A DNA stretch of 64,000 nucleotides from Phoronis australis (GCA_002633005.1 NMRA01000774.1:45501-109500), one strand, 5' to 3'. Shown: positions 13,001-25,530, numbered from the stretch's first letter. Notes: a model not told the origin generated them from the sequence alone. A program made the numbers and translations.

Positions 13001-14093
13001 AAATGTAAGGTGATACATGTATGCGCGGTTCACATAACTTTTCCACAATACGGTAATCGTGTGATCAATTGCTGCTGCCCGAGTCAATAATCAATCTTCC
13101 ACAGTTCGAACAAAAGCACATCTATGCAAAGCATACGACTACACAAATACTGCCAGGTCACTGAATAAAAAGCGAAAGGGAAAGTGTGTCCGAATGAAAA
13201 ATGAATACAGTTCAAAGAGCGAGGGCTATTAAATGACACAAATTCTCCCTGTATGGGACGCAATTCGCAATACGGCACGATTAGTGTTTAAATGTTTGTT
13301 TCCATTGATTTTCAAATAAAAGTTTCATACAGTTGTAGTATTTCAAGGCAAACCGATTTGATAAACAATTACCGGTAGCCTTAAACGATGCTTATCAATT
13401 GACATTACTTTGTCAAAATCAATAAAACTTGAGGCTGAGCTATACATTGAATAAGTTCTGTCCCGTCACCAGATCTTGTTACTTCGACTGTTATCATAAG
13501 CGTTGTTATTGTTGTTTTGTTGCTATGATACGTCCCGAAAATTCTATAGTCTGTGTGGGTCAAACTTTTAGATGACCTTGGTTACTTTAATTGTCCTGAT
13601 GATGATATGTGAGGTGTCGAAACGTGTTTAATATGAAAGATATTGTTTTTATTAATATCGTCACTGTTCACGAGTGTTTTTGACGTTTTACACGTGTCCC
13701 AGCATAAGCTACATGTATTGTACATGGACCGCTAAATCCGTATACTTTCAATGTACGAAATCTGATCTCTTACATAGGCAATGGCGTCATTATTCACTAG
13801 CGACATCTGGCCAAATTATCTGGTTATAATTCCCGCAAGTACGTCCTCTAGGATATTATGCCAGAAAATGTCGGAGTTGCAATTTGTTGGCTAAAATCTA
13901 TGGTTCCACTATTCCCGAGTGCTTTACTACTGGGCATGCTCACATGTCACGCGACTGTTAGTTCAAATTTAGAGTTGTTTAACTGAACGGAGGGCATTGT
14001 TATTATCGTAAACCGTTTGCAAAAATAATAATTTAGTTATGCAGCACCGTCACAATTTTTCGTAGCAGAGCAAGGTTATTTGAAGAAATCAGG
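10031..14093. other. Non-coding stretch, no gene recognised
   Basis: AT-rich sequence. The short frames on both strands lack family motifs. A small hairpin of the TACATGTAGGT type lies near 12170-12210. Nothing else stands out. Confidence 0.5.
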
Positions 14094-14815
14094 ATGGAGA
14101 ACACTTAGAGCGCAGAAACGGTGAAGATACATCCGATAAATGCGTTAAAGTTAGATAAGTCGAAAGCCAAGGCGGCTTTCACCAGTAAAAGGAGACAGTT
14201 GTCTAATTTGAGGAGAATGAATTCGATGACATAAATCACTTGTGCGAGTTAGTAAAGCAATTGAAATTCGAAGCGCAACAAGTGTGCAGTAAATTAGGAG
14301 GTCTTTATATCGAAACGGACAAATCGCAGTATGAGAAAACACAATCGGAAATAAAACAACTGGAAAACGAAGAAGGTGAGGCAAGCAAGCACGTTGAAAC
14401 TTACATAGATGGTAAGGTTATTAATAGATCACCTTTCAGTGGACTAAACACTATGATTCCAAATACTACAACTGAAAGTGAACACAGTGAAGTAAGCCCA
14501 TCTGCAACTACTGCCAGTTACGTGGGAATTGTTGAAACGGGTTTCAATACCGCTATTTTCTGTAGATACCAAAAAATATGCAAACTGGAAAGCCGCTTTC
14601 TTCGCATGTGCTGACACAACCAGTGCAACAGAGGAGTATAAATTGCTCCAACTTCGTCAATATCTGTCAGGAGAATCCCTTAAACTAATCGAAAGCCTGG
14701 CTCGTAATGCGACGGCCTGTTAAACTGAATTAGCGAAAGAACGCCTTGATAGAAAATATGGAGGCAAACGCAGAAAGATAGTTGAGATCGGTGAGCATTT
14801 AAAAACAGACTGTGT
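14094..14815 (+). pseudogene. BEL/Pao retrotransposon gag relic (DUF1759 region)
   Basis: Three plus-strand frames in succession give a BEL/Pao-like gag. First comes KLDKSKAKAAFTSKRRQLSN near 14150. A charged, helix-rich stretch follows (LVKQLKFEAQQVCSKLGG; KTQSEIKQLENEEGEA). After a frameshift near 14530 the hallmark DUF1759 start appears, IPLFSVDTKKYANWKAAF, continuing YKLLQLRQYLSGESLKLIES and ending RLDRKYGGKRRKIVEI. In intact elements this gag precedes protease, reverse transcriptase and integrase; none of these follows, and similarity stops at a palindromic simple repeat at about 14826. At least two frameshifts and an internal stop make it a fossil. The family call rests on the W-K-x-x-F and LLxLRQYLxGE landmarks and is secure. 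Confidence 0.85.
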
Positions 14816-14825
14816 AGGTACAGTA

Positions 14826-14930
14826 GAATCGAGATCTCTAGATAATTAAGTCGGGATCTCGGTATCTTGAGATCCCGAGATAGTTAAGACGGGATCTCGA
14901 TATAATGAGATCATGAGATAGTAAAGTAAT
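14826..14930. repeat. GATCTCGAGAT-type inverted/tandem simple repeat
   Basis: Successive GGGATCTCGGTATCTTGAGA and GACGGGATCTCGATATAATG units are both tandem and self-complementary (GATCTC/GAGATC). The repeat starts exactly where the gag relic ends. Confidence 0.6.
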
Positions 14931-15140
14931 GCGCTATGTCAGCTTTAGGCCACCGTAGACTCTGCATCACAGCACAATCTTAATTTCTGTATGTAAACAT
15001 GCTATGCGATAGCCCAATCATTCTACGGGTGACCCGGAAGTAATTGCACTAGAAGGTTTTATTGCATAAATCATATCCCCTCAAACCCCTTAGCGTGAGA
15101 AAAAGTCTACCGGAATCGGAGTTGGGAAAGTTGTTTTTTT

Positions 15141-15610
15141 AAGATGGCCGCCAGATTTGCATTGACCATTATAACTCAAGGGTGAAGTGTGACAGAGTAA
15201 AACTTCAAGAAGGTTTACGTATCTTTGTGGGTCAACACATCCATTGAAAATAGTTTTGCATGGCTGCGGTGACACCGTCCGCCCTTTTCCAAGATGGCCG
15301 TCGAAACCTCTTCGAGTCACACAACTTTGCACGAACAGATTGGTGTCGTATTGATTTAAACGATCCATCACAAGTTTTCTGGGTCGACTAATCAATTGAG
15401 ACTGATTGCGTTTGGCTCTAATGGTTACTTCCCCCATTTTCTAAGATGGCCACCAAATAGTTGCTAATTCGTGTAACAACTTAAAATTTCAGAGACACGC
15501 CATCTTCACAGATTTCATATCCTGAGGTTATATGGTCAGCATGTCAATTGAAATTATTTTTGTCTGGCTCTGATTTGTACCACTATCATTTTCAAGATTG
15601 TTAAACAAAT
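15141..15610. repeat. Degenerate tandem repeat, about 151-bp unit, about three copies
   Basis: AAGATGGCC recurs at 15141, 15291 and 15443, and a worn AAGATTG at 15594, giving spacings of 150-152 bp. Between them other landmarks keep register, such as GGGTCAACACATCCATTGAA / GGGTCGACTAATCAATTGAG and TTTGCATGGCTGC / GTTTGGCTCTAA. The units have diverged strongly. No coding function is apparent. Confidence 0.7.
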
Positions 15611-15864
15611 AACAGGTTCGCCTGGACTGAAGGGTCATTCTTCTGAAATAAAATGGGCGGTATCGAAAATAATTCTCTGCGATCAATTTAGTAATCTACT
15701 ATCCACATCAATTGACTGTCTGTGTCACCTCCAGTTAGCTGTAAATACAAGTTAAACAGTTTATAAGCGCTTGTACAGCTCCCACTAGGCATCTCTTTAT
15801 TGATGTTACACGTGTGTCCGAAGCAGTAATTCTGTCTGTGATCAAGATCTATAACACTCAATAA

Positions 15865-17960
15865 TTATTTACGCAACAAATCTCTTTCATCTGAGAATGA
15901 ATTGCTGCAGCTTATAGCACTGCATTCTCCATATGCAACAGAGCACGCAATCTTAACTTCTTGCGAGTATATCTCTTGGCACTGCACTTGGTCTTGCACG
16001 ACCATCTTACTATCAGCAGGTTCTCTGGTGCTTCTGGCTGATCGGTCGTCATGGGAATGGGTTTTCCACCGGCCAGCAACCATCCCAAATCCAGCAGGTC
16101 TAGGTCACTGCCACGGATACTTGAGTACTCTTGCTCCTGTCCTGGCAGCATTGAATTTACCTGCTGAAGCAGTTGGTGATAATGACTGGGGCTACGCGTG
16201 ATGACATCTTTTCCACAAACCATCTTCATCGCAAGGCATCCAAATTCCCAGAGCCAGTATCGCCAGAAAGGAAAACTCTTTCACCAGCTTCAAATATGTC
16301 CTGCTGCAGCTGCATAGGTCTGGTAAATACTCTAGCGTTTTAGAAGAATTCTCTATCACGTAGTTTCTTGAATGCAAGAGCCTTGCCAATCCCGAACAGC
16401 CGTGTTGTTGTATCTCAACCACATATTGCATGCGCAAATGGCAAAAGCGCGCAAGTTTCGGCAACAAAAAAGAGCTGTAGTTTCTTGATGTCCCAGACTC
16501 CCCTCTTGTTTTGGAGTCTCTTGTCAAATTTCATGAATAATGGAAATTAATGTGACGTAGCATGGCAACAGAAACGAACAAACAAGACAACGTATCGTCT
16601 GTAATGAGGTTAGTAGGACCTTGTGCTGCTTTCTCTACTGTTGTTTCTACAATTAAAACATCTGTCACATTGAGCTTGTACACTGTGCAACCAGCATTTC
16701 GAGAAGGAATGAATGAATCGTTGTTTGTTTTTGCTGTTTTCTTTGATTTGATCACTATGACATGAACTTCAGTTTCAACCACCCCACCCAGTCGTCGAAA
16801 ATGGGATGCATCTGTAAGTGATGGGCCACCTCCACAACTGTCAAAACCAACAGTGAGCTGGGTGTACTTGTTGACGTAATCCACATAAGCTCTACCAACT
16901 AACTGACTGAAACGTTGACCCTCTAGGTCATAGAATACAGTGAAGGGGAGAACCGCTGTCGATTGCATGCCTCGCCGTGTTTTCTGCAAATTGGTAATCT
17001 TCAGGTAGGACGTGCTCCACTGGATCAGAGTGCATCAGCCCAGCCACTCTGGGTAGACCAGATGTATCAAAAAGAGCGGGGGAACCAACACACAACTCAA
17101 ACTTCAAAAGGCTTGATAAACATTCACTATTGTCTTTTGCAGCTGTCAGTAATCGCCGAAATAGCAGTTGTGGAACCACTTGTGTAAAGTCACTATTGGC
17201 AACTTGAACTAGTGCACTTGTCATTGCCACAACCTGTGAAGTCTTTTACACTGGACCCCTCTAGAGACAAGAAAATTGCCTTCCCCGCTTCTCTGGTACT
17301 TTCGGCATTGGCAGATGTGCATGCAGTCACAGCAGTGTCGATGTTCTGTAATCTCCTTCAAATGGGGATCTGCTGCGGAGGAATGCAACAAGGCTGAGGG
17401 TGTCTTCGTCATCTCGCGACTGTCTTGCCAGGGTACATTCTTTATGCTACTCACTTGTTTCGCAACCCAAGTTTGTCATACTCCGCATAACGCCATTTAT
17501 ACTTGAGCATGTATGCCAGCATGGAAAGCAGCTACAGTGCATGTTGCGTATCTCCCGTCCCGCAACCTGTAGTTAAACCTCCTGATGATTTAATGTTTTT
17601 TATGAGCGTTTGTTCAATTACAAGGTCAGATGACAAGCCTGCCCGGAATCTGTCACTTAGTGTTATGGCATGGTGGCCGTTAATAAAGGTGCGGTAGACG
17701 TCTGGATGGGTGTCTTTGAGTTGGAGCATATCTTCTGAAAGTATATGTTTGCAGATTTTGCTTATGAGATGTGACCAGCAGCTGCAAACTACGACAGCAT
17801 ATTAGGAACTACTTTTAGGTGAAGTTCCAAATCTGACGTTATTTCTGCTTTTAGAAAAAATCGAATGATGTCATCCATTTTCATATATTGTAGCCAGAGA
17901 CTGCTGTAACCCCTTTGCAAAGACAAGTCGGATTTATGTGCTGCGCTTTTTATGGATTCC
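15865..17960 (-). pseudogene. Broken member of a multicopy invertebrate gene family of unknown function (PIN-like/cysteine-tail type)
   Basis: From 17.96 kb downwards on the minus strand, blocks appear in consistent order across many frame changes. They are SLWLQYMKMDDIIRFFLKAE, LELHLKVVPNML and FAAAGHIS, then HPDVYRTFINGHHAITLSDR and SDLVIEQTLIKNIKSSGGLT (17532-17729), then VVPQLLFRRL and FELCVGSPALFDTSG (16928-17230). Next come FYDLEGQRFSQLVGRAYVDY and DVLIVETTVEKAA with an acidic LITDDT (16531-16989), then TTDQPEAPENLL and a Cys-rich tail ACSVAYGECSAISCSNS near 15.9 kb. I recall uncharacterised multicopy predicted proteins of corals, anemones and other invertebrates with these landmarks in this order. 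The acidic DDT block suggests a nuclease-like fold, but that is inference. Several stops and frameshifts show it is dead. Mobility is suspected from copy number only. Confidence 0.7.
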
Positions 17961-20540
17961 TACAAGACACTCCGACAAGCATACATTGCCGCACATAGAC
18001 GCCATGCCACCAAGTTAAAGGTCATCATACAGGCTTAAGACCAGCTTTCAAATCATCACCAAGTATATCAGTGGCCGTTGATTCTTATGGCAAACCACGA
18101 TGCTGTCACTGCAAATTCTGAAGACCTACATGTATACTCTGATTCAGTCCTGTTGGACAGTGGCAGTATGTCGGAAGCCAGAAGTGAACTCTCGTCAGTG
18201 TATTCCACTATAATCTAAGGTTCAGAATCGGAAGACACTGCCTGTGCATTGCATTTCCTAGTGTATACATATATAGTTATGTGATCAGTTGGGATATCTG
18301 AAGAATCTGTTTCCATATATTCTGACGAGCTAACGTTTGTGTACAAGCATTGAATTGCTCTACCTCTTTGCACGGAATCTGTGCTCTGTGTTGGTGACAT
18401 TCGGTATTCTTGGAATTTCTGAAGAACCGGAACTTCTTTCTTGATATCCTGAAGTCATTGGTTCTGGATTGGCGTTATTTTATCTGTCACATATAGTGAA
18501 TAATACGCTCACAAGGAAGTAACACCTTTCTAAAGATATGCAGGAATTTCCACCGCTCGTCCTTCTGAGCGGCTTTTATCAGGATCAAAGAGAGAGGGGC
18601 GCCGGAGTCCGGTACAGTTGTGATGACCGTATTGCACGAAGCGAGTAAGACCCAATTAAGTGTAATTACGCAACCATAAGCTGCATTAAACATCTCTGAT
18701 TGTACATAGCGGTAAATTTAGAAAAAAAAATGCGTTAACCACTACTTTTAGTTAAAACGAATACCACGGAGGCATTGAGCTGGAAAAAACAACCAAATAC
18801 GGTTTTTGATTTTTAAAAATCGATGAACTAATAATCTAAAAACTACAACCATTGGGTACGATTGAAGATGAATTACCGCGCGTATTGATATATTGGGTGG
18901 TTATACAAACGCTGGTCAGAGGTAACAATATCACATGGATTCAATTTTTAATATTCTTTGAAGCTCGTTTAATCAGATTTTAGATCGGGAAACAGTTGTA
19001 CTTAACTTGTTCGCACTTTTCATTTTCATTACCGACAAAGAGTTTTATAGTCGGTGGCCACTGAACTTGTCCAAAGATTCCAAATCTTCAGTTCTAGTTA
19101 TGACCTTAATTTGAGTTCTAATGACGATTAAAATTTAATGACACGTAAAATGTTCAGTGTAGGCCTACCTGTAATGTGGAAAGTTCAGGGATGTGGTCAC
19201 AATGAACTACGTTTCGCTGGCGATCAAAATCTACCACTGCTTAGGTACTTCAAGTTTAAAACTTGATAAGTTATCAACCCGTTTCCGGTAAGAAAAAAGA
19301 ACAACTGGGCAGAAGCATTAAAAATTAAATGACGAAAACCAGTAAGAAACATATCGTTCCTTTGGGAAGTGGCCCTTTGTGAAGATAAACACAGGTTAAC
19401 ATTTTTATTTATTTTGTAATATTTATAATGTACCAAGTTAAAACCACTCTCCAGAGTTGCAGGCTGTAACTCTGCAAATTTCAGAGAAAACCATATTAGG
19501 GGTACTAACAATAACCATTGTTGAGACAGTTAATGCTAGCTATTACATTTGCACTTCATTAGCTCAGATCTACATCAATACAAAGGGCGTGCTGAGTAGG
19601 CATCGTACAAGTTGTCTGGGGATAAGGGAATCTGAGCGGTGACCAGTGTAAGCGAGGAATTCTCCACATGAATATTTGGAAGTGGGATGTTCAATGCTGT
19701 GGCTGTGATGATAGCATTCAGTGTTGAGTCTACCAACATATGCCCCCTCCCTGCTCTATCCACACTTTTTCAATTTAACATATGGATCATACTGTTTGGT
19801 GCATACAATGTGTCAAGAACTAGAAAAATGTTGCCTGACATTACGTATCCAATAAATCCCAGAAATCTCATCTCAGTATGAAATCCGCCAAGTCTGGCTA
19901 AGAACAAGTGACCGCAGATCATTGCCGTTTGTTTTGCTGGGACTAATTCCCTCTCAAATCAGTTCCGTTACCTATGTTCATAAAAAGCCTGAATATTACA
20001 CCAATATTGAATACTAAATGGTGAACATTTAGTTATTAACTTTTTCACACAAATTTATGTATTTTTCATCAAATTGAGGTGAAATCGGCTGCCAGATTCT
20101 CCACTCATGTCAGTAGCAGGCGAAATCTTTGCATAGAAACAACTGGTAATTTCTCCAATTGCAAAGAGCAAAGTCACTTCTTGCCCGATGTGATTCAGAG
20201 TTTGTGTACTGAATAAACCAATAATGCCATCAGAATTACATATTCTTCTAAAAAATAATATTTTTGATGCCACAAATAAATATATTTTACAGAGAATTAA
20301 TTGAGTGTGTTCAATTCATTATGAAAAGTTAACTAAAGCCTTTCCGAAAAACACCAAATTTTACATTAAATAATCTAAAGTGTTGCTAAAAATCCACATT
20401 TAGTACCTTCATCTTAATAACAAACTTTATAAAGAATCAACTCATTAGGCCCAACTATAGATTGTAAAGTGCTTTCGTGTAAATGCTTCTCGGGTTATAA
20501 ACAAAGTTTGCAAAATGCACATGCGGTAAATTTGAAATTT
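17961..20540. other. Non-coding stretch, no gene recognised
   Basis: AT-rich sequence with scattered short frames and no family motif on either strand. No clear repeat boundary was found. Confidence 0.45.
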
Positions 20541-20910
20541 CTGGGAGTTGACGGCCATTTTGTCAGCCATCTTGATGTTTTTCTCTCCAATCAGTGACAA
20601 TCTGTAAGGTCCAGATATTTTTCAATTGTCTAACTTAAAATGCTTAAAAAATTTGCCATGTTAAGGGCAAAATATGAAAAGAAATTTTGCAATATGTACT
20701 AAATTGTCGTTTCGGCCGCTATTTTATAGACCATATTGGTTTTATTTTACGGAAAATTGGAATCTTTTGATTGATTGCCTGTTATGAAAAGAATATAACC
20801 AATGACAAGCTTTACTGTATTATTTTGAGCTGTTTCTTAAGAGTAACATGCCAAAAAAGCAGTAAACTCCGGTTTTGGGGCCATTTTTCCGCCATCTTAA
20901 AAAACCGACT
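20540..20910. repeat. Degenerate tandem repeat, about 165-bp unit
   Basis: GGCCATTTTGTCAGCCATCT, GGCCGCTATTTTATAGACCA and GGCCATTTTTCCGCCATCTT recur at about 165-bp spacing (near 20551, 20716 and 20880). The material between is AT-rich and weakly similar. The GCCATCTT core is the complement of AAGATGGC in the 151-bp repeat at 15.1 kb, so the two may be related. Confidence 0.5.
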
Positions 20911-21582
20911 TCCACCATTCCGATCTCAGTAAACTTTTTTTCTGTCACCAAGGGATGTTTGAATATGTCATTTATGCAAAAAAAAACCTTCTGTTGCATT
21001 TTTTCTAGGTTGGGCCCTCTGAAGACCTAGAATGACTGGACTACTATGAAATGGACAACAGAAATAAAGTCGGTGTTCAAAGAGCGCTGTGAGCACAAGA
21101 TCGAAACGGCGAAAAGTCAAATTACTCATGTAATTAAAGAATTTGGATGGAGGTTTATTCCTTTTCACAACCTGTTGTGCTCGTGAACACAATGTCTCAC
21201 CAACTTCGCCGCATCCGCTCTAAATGGTTTTATGCACGCAGACACACAACTCACTCAGGCTACAAATAATGGTTTCTATTTATTTTCTGTGTCACCTTGC
21301 TATGCTATGAACACTTCGTTGACTTGATAATGAAAGGACCGTGGTTATATGAGCCTTGCAGAACATTCGATGTGAGCGACAACTCTCTATTATTTGAACT
21401 TGTGCTGTTAAAGGCGAAGGCAACCTTTTTCCATGTCATTTTGAGCTAAAATAAGGCTGGTTGGTTATCCTAGACATATTTTCCACTTAATTACAGCTTT
21501 TCGTAATTTTATAAATTACTCGTCCGCTACTCCGGAAGTGACGTTTTAGGAGGCAAGCGTTTCCCGCCATTTGGTTTTGCGT

Positions 21583-22149
21583 NNNNNNNNNNNNNNNNNN
21601 NNNNNNNNNNNNNNNNNNNNNNNNNNNNNNNNNNNNNNNNNNNNNNNNNNNNNNNNNNNNNNNNNNNNNNNNNNNNNNNNNNNNNNNNNNNNNNNNNNNN
21701 NNNNNNNNNNNNNNNNNNNNNNNNNNNNNNNNNNNNNNNNNNNNNNNNNNNNNNNNNNNNNNNNNNNNNNNNNNNNNNNNNNNNNNNNNNNNNNNNNNNN
21801 NNNNNNNNNNNNNNNNNNNNNNNNNNNNNNNNNNNNNNNNNNNNNNNNNNNNNNNNNNNNNNNNNNNNNNNNNNNNNNNNNNNNNNNNNNNNNNNNNNNN
21901 NNNNNNNNNNNNNNNNNNNNNNNNNNNNNNNNNNNNNNNNNNNNNNNNNNNNNNNNNNNNNNNNNNNNNNNNNNNNNNNNNNNNNNNNNNNNNNNNNNNN
22001 NNNNNNNNNNNNNNNNNNNNNNNNNNNNNNNNNNNNNNNNNNNNNNNNNNNNNNNNNNNNNNNNNNNNNNNNNNNNNNNNNNNNNNNNNNNNNNNNNNNN
22101 NNNNNNNNNNNNNNNNNNNNNNNNNNNNNNNNNNNNNNNNNNNNNNNNN
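21583..22149. other. Assembly gap (567 N) inside the Kolobok-like element
   Basis: All bases are N. Apparent long open frames crossing it are artefacts. The equivalent interval of the second copy is roughly twice as long, so the gap size is either nominal or this copy is internally deleted. Confidence 0.95.
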
Positions 22150-22327
22150 ACACACGGTAATTCTCCACTGCTTTGTACGTTGCGTGGACGGGTAACGCTG
22201 CGTTCTTCACACGAACGAGCCAAGTACGGCGAAGTGTGTCATCCATCGGAAAGCGATGCAAAGGTACTCCCAAAGCGCGTGTGAGCCGATAATTAGTACA
22301 TCCTGGTACGCAGCAACAGTGTGGCAT
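22150..22327 (-). CDS. THAP-domain N-terminus of Kolobok-like transposase (partial, cut by gap)
   Basis: The ATG at 22327 opens a THAP zinc finger: CCVPGC gives the first C-x4-C pair, then [20 protein letters not shown] supplies the conserved hydrophobic/W core. The frame reaches the gap after NYRV, just before the C-x2-H pair that completes the C2CH finger in the other copy. THAP domains bind DNA and here would recognise transposon ends. The rest of the transposase is hidden by Ns. Confidence 0.75.
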
Positions 22328-22599
22328 GTTGAATGACTAGTAAATGAAAGCAAACGACGACGGAACTTAACACAACCGAGGTAGAACAATGACTTACTCG
22401 GCATCTCTCACAGTCAGACTATATGAAAAGAAATTGGCGCGAAATGCCTGCCTCCTAAAACATCACTTCCGGAGTAGCGGACGAGTAATTAATAAAATTA
22501 CGAAAAGCTGTAATTAAGTGGAAAATATGTCTAGGATAACCAACCAACCTTATTTTAGCTCAAAATGACATGGAAAAAGGTTGCCTTCGCCTTTAAATT

Positions 22600-24855
22600 C
22601 GGTTGAAGGTGCTTCTGCTAAATCTTTTTGTTTTTCACTACACGATATGTATTTCCTATTTCCAGTTCCCCGAGAATGAAGATGTGGCATTTTGCTAGTC
22701 ATATGCGACATATTATACAACGTGCCAATTTTTGTGAATAGGATTTGTTAAAACCTTGAGCGACTTGGGTCATGTCTCAGAACGACCTTTCATTTTTTTC
22801 TAAAACCGATCCATCGTTTCATTTCTGAGTAAAGAAAATGATGAGACCGATTGTGTTACAAGTAACCTCAATAAAAAAATTGTTGTTTTTTGTCAGAATA
22901 TGCATGGTTTACTTCCCCATTAAAATGCACACTTTTCCTTATTAACAATCGCAGGCTCCGTGCCAACTCCGACGGATGATTTCTACGCCTCAGCCAGTGA
23001 TGTAAATTCATGTACATGTATAAGTTATCTCACTTAGAGTGCATGGGAATACCACTGCCAATCCCATGAGAATTCATTTTATCTAGGAATGTCCAAACGG
23101 GACCGAAAGTTTTCCCATATATCCTCGAACTCGTTGGTATCGCGTGGATATCTTGTTGCTATGTGCTTCTTTCTCGTTGTTATTCGACATCTTATGTATG
23201 CGCACCCGCACCGGTTAAGCGACAAGGTTTTGAAAATTAAATCGGCTCTATTCAATAACTAGTCTAGTTTTATTCCAGAACAAATTGATAAAAATTTTCA
23301 GTTGTAAAATATACAATTTTAAACCATGAATTATCCAATAACAGTTAATATTTAGTCGGAATTCTAAGTATTCCATCCGAGAACGTAGAATTTAAATCGT
23401 TTGTAAATTAAGCGGTGTCGTCTAGCTATCTGTCTTCGATAATTTCTTAGTTTTTTGGGTCTGGAATGGTAATACTGATGGAGATATTTCCGTCGTTGAT
23501 TACAGTATCGTACAATGGAGATGGAAACTGAGTGTGTTTAGGTGGCTGTCTTGCGAAGCTTGAGGTAAGGTCGGTATGATGTGCTGTACTTTCAACTGGC
23601 CGAGCTGTTATTATGGCTGAAGTGGTGGAGATAGTATCAGTTGCTCTGCCGTGAGCTTATGCCATGCCCATTTTCGTATGCTGTGCGATATCCGCTCTGG
23701 TGTAATTGTTTAAGGAAAGGAAGTTAATATGAAAAGTTAGTTGTATGTATTTTATTATTTAGTGATGTTCCAGATTTCACGAGGCGTTGACATGCAGTTT
23801 TGCGCAGACTGTGGTTTGTTTTTCTCCCTGGCATGTTACCTTGCTCACACACGGTTGACATCATTTTCGAAGGAGTATCAACCGAAACAGATTGCACGGC
23901 AAACCAAAGCCCCGACTTCGTTGTTTTATAATTGCGTTAGATACGAAATGGTGAGTCATCTGTCATCATTTTGAAGGCCTGGTTTGCAAATATTTTTTGT
24001 AATCATCAGTTGGGCAGTTATGCGGATGCTCTGTAGTGGCGAAAATCTTTGGGTTGAATGGCGTGACTTCAGTTTCATCGTTTCCAGTTTTTGTTGTTCT
24101 TTTGTTGAATTCTAAGTATTCGCCGGTGTCTGTACATGTAGATGATTTAGTACGAGATCCCCCACCTCAACTTTCTGTTTTGATCGCACATCCTAAATCC
24201 AAACATCTTAAGAGCATGTTCGCGAATGGACCAGGCAGAGGGTGATAAACGCTATGTCACAGATTCTCTTTATATTTTGTCTGTGAGATGACACTGGCCC
24301 CACTGACTACAGACCACCTATATTTTTTTCAAAACGCCTCCTTTTGGTTTCCATGGATACTATTCGTTTCCGACAAGTTTTCAGCCTGGCGGCAGTTAAA
24401 TTTTAGTAAAATTCCGACAGTTACGTTACGCAGTGGAAGTAACGTTGAAATATTGAACCTGTGTTATTGATCAGGTGTGACCTTCGATTACTTTATTCAT
24501 GAAAATTTAAAAGATTTCGATAATTTTTGTCTGTTTTTAGAGCCGCATAAGATGAGTACTTTTAGTGATTTTTGAAACTGTCAAAATTGGCTAAATTCGT
24601 ATCCCGATACCTCAGCTGGCTCAGGCTTCACAACATTTTAGTGCCAACCAGTGTGTTGAGCTATTTTTTGTCTACAAAATAAGACAAAAAAATTTCCTGG
24701 CGCGAACGGATTTCATGTCATTTGAAGTAAAAAGTGAGGATGATAAAGGCTGCTTTCAGTATAAAGTCCATAAGTACACGACAAGTATTGTATTGTAGCT
24801 TATGTTTTTCCATGACTTCTCAGCAGACAAACAATACACAGCATATAAACTTTGA
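22600..24855. other. Non-coding stretch, no gene recognised
   Basis: AT-rich. Two plus-strand frames (23741-23974 and 24036-24245) are open, but neither has a motif I recognise nor convincing splice sites that would join them. Confidence 0.4.
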
Positions 24856-24864
24856 CACTCAGTT

Positions 24865-25530
24865 CAAAATATAACTTCATGCACATTGGGTTCTAACTGC
24901 TAATTAGTCTTCGAGGTGCTTTAATAGCAAGACTACCAACTTTCTAAGGCAAAATCACATCAGAGATATCTAAATGTGGTATTTGATCTAAGTGCTAATG
25001 GACTGGCTCAAATAGGAGACTCCTATGCTAGTTGTTCAAAATACAGGTGATCTCGCTTACATGTACCTCCTCATCCCAACGGTACACGTAAATCCCCAGT
25101 CTGTATATACAATGTTGGACCACTTTAAAGTAAAAAGTGACATTTAATGCCACCAGAATCTGGTTTAACACTCATTGCCTGGTTAATTTATACAAACTAC
25201 CATGGAAAACACGAGATGTCTAAATGTGTTAAAAGATCTAAATACCAGTGAATTGGCTCAAACATGACACTACTGATGTTAACAATTCAGAATACAGGTG
25301 ACCTCGGCACCTCCCTTAACTCATCATCACATACCGTACAAATAACTCTCATTCTGTAAAAACAATGTTGGAACAGATTAAATTCAAAATGATATTTAAT
25401 GTGACTGTAATCTGGTTTAACAGTGGTCATCCAGTTAAGTGGTACAAAGTAGCATGGAAAAACAAGATATGTAAATATGTTCTTTGATCTAAATGCCAGT
25501 GAATTGGTTCAAGTATGCCTAATTCACTAC
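24865..25530. repeat. Tandem repeat, about 250-bp unit, about 2.7 copies
   Basis: The landmark TAAATGTG followed by GATCTAA recurs at 24971, 25221 and 25472 (spacings 250 and 251 bp). Other landmarks keep step: CAATGTTGGA, ATCTGGTTTAACA, and GAATTGGCTCAA variants. Copies have diverged by substitution but not by large indels. Confidence 0.75.

Larger units (their letters stand above)
21412..22592 (-). mobile_element. Kolobok-like DNA transposon, copy 1 (THAP coding, sequence gap inside)
   Basis: Long terminal inverted repeats start AGGCGAAGGCAACC at 21412 and end GGTTGCCTTCGCCT at 22592, with more than 150 bp of matching sub-terminal sequence. The element is flanked by TTAA at 21408-21411 and 22593-22596. 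TTAA target sites combined with a THAP-domain protein are the recognised hallmarks of the Kolobok superfamily. The coding strand is minus. Most of the interior is an unsequenced run of 567 Ns, so its true length and integrity are unknown. It is the inverted counterpart of the copy at 44493-46180. Confidence 0.85.

Noticed and set aside
13595-13650. Hammerhead-ribozyme-like core (CTGATGATG ... TCGAAAC)
   Set aside because: The two core boxes are present but the first base after CTGATGA cannot pair properly with the base before GAAAC and stems I and III are weak; chance or a very worn motif.
21487-22327. Long open frames of more than 220 codons on both strands
   Set aside because: They run through the 567-N gap, so most residues are unknown; only the THAP start at 22150-22327 has content.
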